A stretch of 64,000 nt of DNA. Origin: Adineta vaga (Eukaryota; Rotifera). The DNA is taken from contig CP075495.1 in the NCBI GenBank assembly GCA_021613535.1, forward strand, positions 9,858,001-9,922,000, in the 5' to 3' direction. The translations under genes were made by a program, and so were the position numbers. The notes under the pieces were generated by a model that was given only the letters and a program-made list of their open reading frames with translations, made no database searches and was not told where the DNA came from. Shown here piece after piece: positions 61,684-64,000 of the stretch (positions are counted from its first letter, which is position 1; each line of letters opens with the position of its first letter).

Positions 61684-64000
61684 TTGTATTGTTGATTGCC
61701 TAAAACAAAAAAATCATCGAACTTTCAATCAGGTTGTTCGTTCATGACACTCACTCTATTCTCTTCTTCACTCTCACACTACTGCTCTTTTGTACGGCAC
61801 CACATTCATTCATTTAATCGAGTGAATGAAAGAACTTCACTTCACCACTTATGGTGATTATGAAACAATAACGACACGATCGAACATATATACTACACAT
61901 ACTAAACAGACGCCATGCTCTCTATTTTCTTTTCTTTTCTTCTCTTTTTCTCTCGTCATCGTCGAGTGGAAACATGTAAAGAATCACAAAATACGGATTT
62001 ATACACACCTCAAACATTAACTACCATTATCACTTCGATTTCTTCTTCTTTATACTACTGTCTTTCTGTTCTTCTTCATCTTTTTTTCTTATACACTTAT
62101 AAAGATAATCAGTTGCATATTGAGAATGATGCTACTATAGTATACTGATGTTGTTGTGTGCGTAGATATGTTTATCCACTAAGCACCGCTTCTTTTCCCA
62201 ACACGTCATTAACGCCGTTTTCAAGTACGATCGAACGACTGTTATTGTTGTTTTTTTTTCTTCTTTTACGAAGGAAATATGTAGATCAATTACAGATTGT
62301 CTATATAATTATTTCGTCACAAAGAGAAACAGAAGTTCATCTCCAAAGTCAACCTTTCTATACTTTAGTTCTTTTTGTACAATGAAAATATTTGATCAAG
62401 ACAATAGATTGATATGAAAAGAAAAAAGGACGAATTCTTTCTAATTAACAAGAACCAGTTTGTCAATTGATCGAATCATGTAAATGAGACATGAATCGAT
62501 ATTGTTGATGTATACATGCATTTATATACTAGTGGAATAGTAATAGATAGAAGAGAGTAGTGGTAACGAAAAGCCAATTAACAAGAAGGAAAAGACACAC
62601 CATCTGGCAGTATCCCGATGATGAGAACAGGAGGATCATGTTATGATGATATATGAGCAAACAACAACTTTTATCATTTCTAAATGCACGAAGATCAAGT
62701 GAAGAAAAGAAAGAAAGAATACGTCAAGTCATTATCAACAATGAAAAGGGTCAGAAAAGCATCGTATAGTCTAGAAAATAAGACGTAATTCGAGCTTTCG
62801 AACTAGCCGATTGAACACATGTGTTTGCTTGTTCAGTAAGTCGTCTCAAGCATTATACAATATCTACATACCGTAAATGAAGAATGACATATATGATAGT
62901 AACAACAATGGATTTTACTAATCGACTCTGACAAGTAGTAGCAGTATTTCCTGTCGTCGTTATAGTTGTACTCTATCCATCTATCATTCAACGCAATGAC
63001 TGTTCATTAGAAGCTCTTTTTTTCCTCTCCTTTTCTTTTTGCTATGTCTTTTTTTATGATGTGCCTATGTGTAAACAAGCAACGATGATCTGTATCTGTC
63101 TTTTTACGTTAGTCGAAGTAGAGAAATATTGGAAGAAAAAGGAAGCTCAACCTTGGTACATATACAAAAGCCAGCAGTTACAGTGCCCAGTAACACATTT
63201 ATATTGATACAATCCTCATGTGTGACATTTTGTCAATTACAACATACTTTACAGTTTAGTACATAAATATATATATATATATATATCGAAGTAGAAGAAA
63301 GTATACAAGGATTCTTTTAATAACTTTGATAATAGACTCATTTTCATAAATTAGAGAAAAACTAATTAAATAGATGGATAACAAATCACATACAGATGGA
63401 GTCAGATCTGATTCTTTTCATCCGAATAAGAAAATTGACACGATTACCTTGAACGTCGTCGATCTATGATTGTATCAATATGATAGAATTAGTCAAATAA
63501 CAGCACGGGTGTCAACATACGATGAAAATCCAAAGTGTCACTGAATATTGAGATACGACAGGACACAATTGTTAAAGAGAGAAAATGATATAACGATAAA
63601 ACTCCGCCCGTTCGGAAAAGAAATAACCAAATCGATGTTTCCACAAGAGAGAGACAGAGCAGTTGCACTCTATCAGCATCAACAAGAAAGAAATATAACA
63701 ACTGCTATTCTTTCTCTTGCTCTCTCTCTCTTTGTTCGTCTTCTTCTCCTTCTAACTAACTAACTAACTAGCAAGCAAACCATCAGCATATGCGTATATA
63801 TCAAAATGAGTCGAAAGATTGATCACTTTGAATACTCAGCATGATGTCTACAACTGATGATCATTATAAATCTAAGTTAGAAATCAAAACAAGAACAACA
63901 GTAATGTTCATCAAATATATTTCTAACATCGAAGAAAAACAATTTACCATTGATGAAGTTTATAATGATGTATCAACAGATTGAATTGCTGATGATTTAC
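61684..64000. other. Intergenic to window edge, no gene supported
   Basis: About 2.3 kb upstream of the receptor tyrosine kinase. It has T/C-rich tracts (about 61915-62110 and 62240-62270), an AT microsatellite and A/G-rich runs that produce short spurious frames. A minus-strand donor-like site near 63947 at the far edge could belong to a gene outside the window, but nothing firm can be said. Confidence 0.45.
63267..63286. repeat. (AT)n microsatellite
   Basis: A perfect AT dinucleotide run of about ten units in the terminal spacer. Confidence 0.85.

Noticed and set aside
63842-64000. Possible coding exon at the right edge
   Set aside because: Short frames on both strands with no family features; a single donor-like site is not enough.

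Overview
This window looks like nuclear DNA of a small-genome metazoan, most probably a bdelloid rotifer. It is strongly AT-rich. Genes are packed on both strands and broken by many introns of about 45-65 bp, mostly GT-AG. The gene set is animal: innexin, DEG/ENaC channel, opsin, ADAMTS, CARMIL, a ROS1/sevenless-like receptor tyrosine kinase and golgin-84. A permease of a mainly fungal, plant and bacterial subfamily also fits a bdelloid. The species call is inference; the animal assignment is firm. I saw no rRNA, tRNA, CRISPR array or intact transposon.

Layout. 1-480: 5' part of an EF-hand gene (-). 593-1789: LicD/fukutin-type transferase (-). 2322-3062: TMEM106-like protein (-). 4005-4920: unrecognised coiled-coil protein (-). 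5149-8031: tandem protein tyrosine phosphatase, D1 active-like and D2 dead (-). 8888-13266: tandem pair of related type I receptor-like proteins (+), followed by an unrecognised secreted protein at 13566-14438 (+). 14736-17103: golgin-84 (+). 17367-19002: DEG/ENaC channel (-). 20850-21143: small secreted peptide precursor (-). 22432-27123: ADAMTS protease (-). 27907-28456: small membrane protein (-). 29256-30169: coiled-coil protein (+). 30627-32532: APC-superfamily permease (+). 33459-36932: three related trypsin-like proteases with hydrophobic tails. 38008-39082: unusual opsin (+). 39524-42672: SLC35C2-like transporter (-), with a TMEM26-like gene nested on the opposite strand inside one intron. 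43957-49943: CARMIL, 28 exons (-). 50900-53022: innexin (-). 55022-55308: orphan first exon of a second innexin (-). 56885-61683: ROS1-like receptor tyrosine kinase (-). 61684-64000: no supportable gene.

Exon chains were built by hand from splice consensus, reading phase and protein family. Most close on a whole number of codons; for example CARMIL gives 1362 residues, ADAMTS 1195 and the phosphatase 626. Three genes do not close without a one-base change. Two of the breaks sit in T/A homopolymers (9482-9486 and 18564-18568). The third (near 15129-15143, golgin-84) can also be explained by an intron. Either assembly indels or recent gene damage could cause them.

No operon-like pathway joins the neighbours. 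Local organisation is by tandem duplication (receptors, trypsins, innexin) and by nesting (TMEM26 inside SLC35C2). Membrane and secreted proteins dominate.
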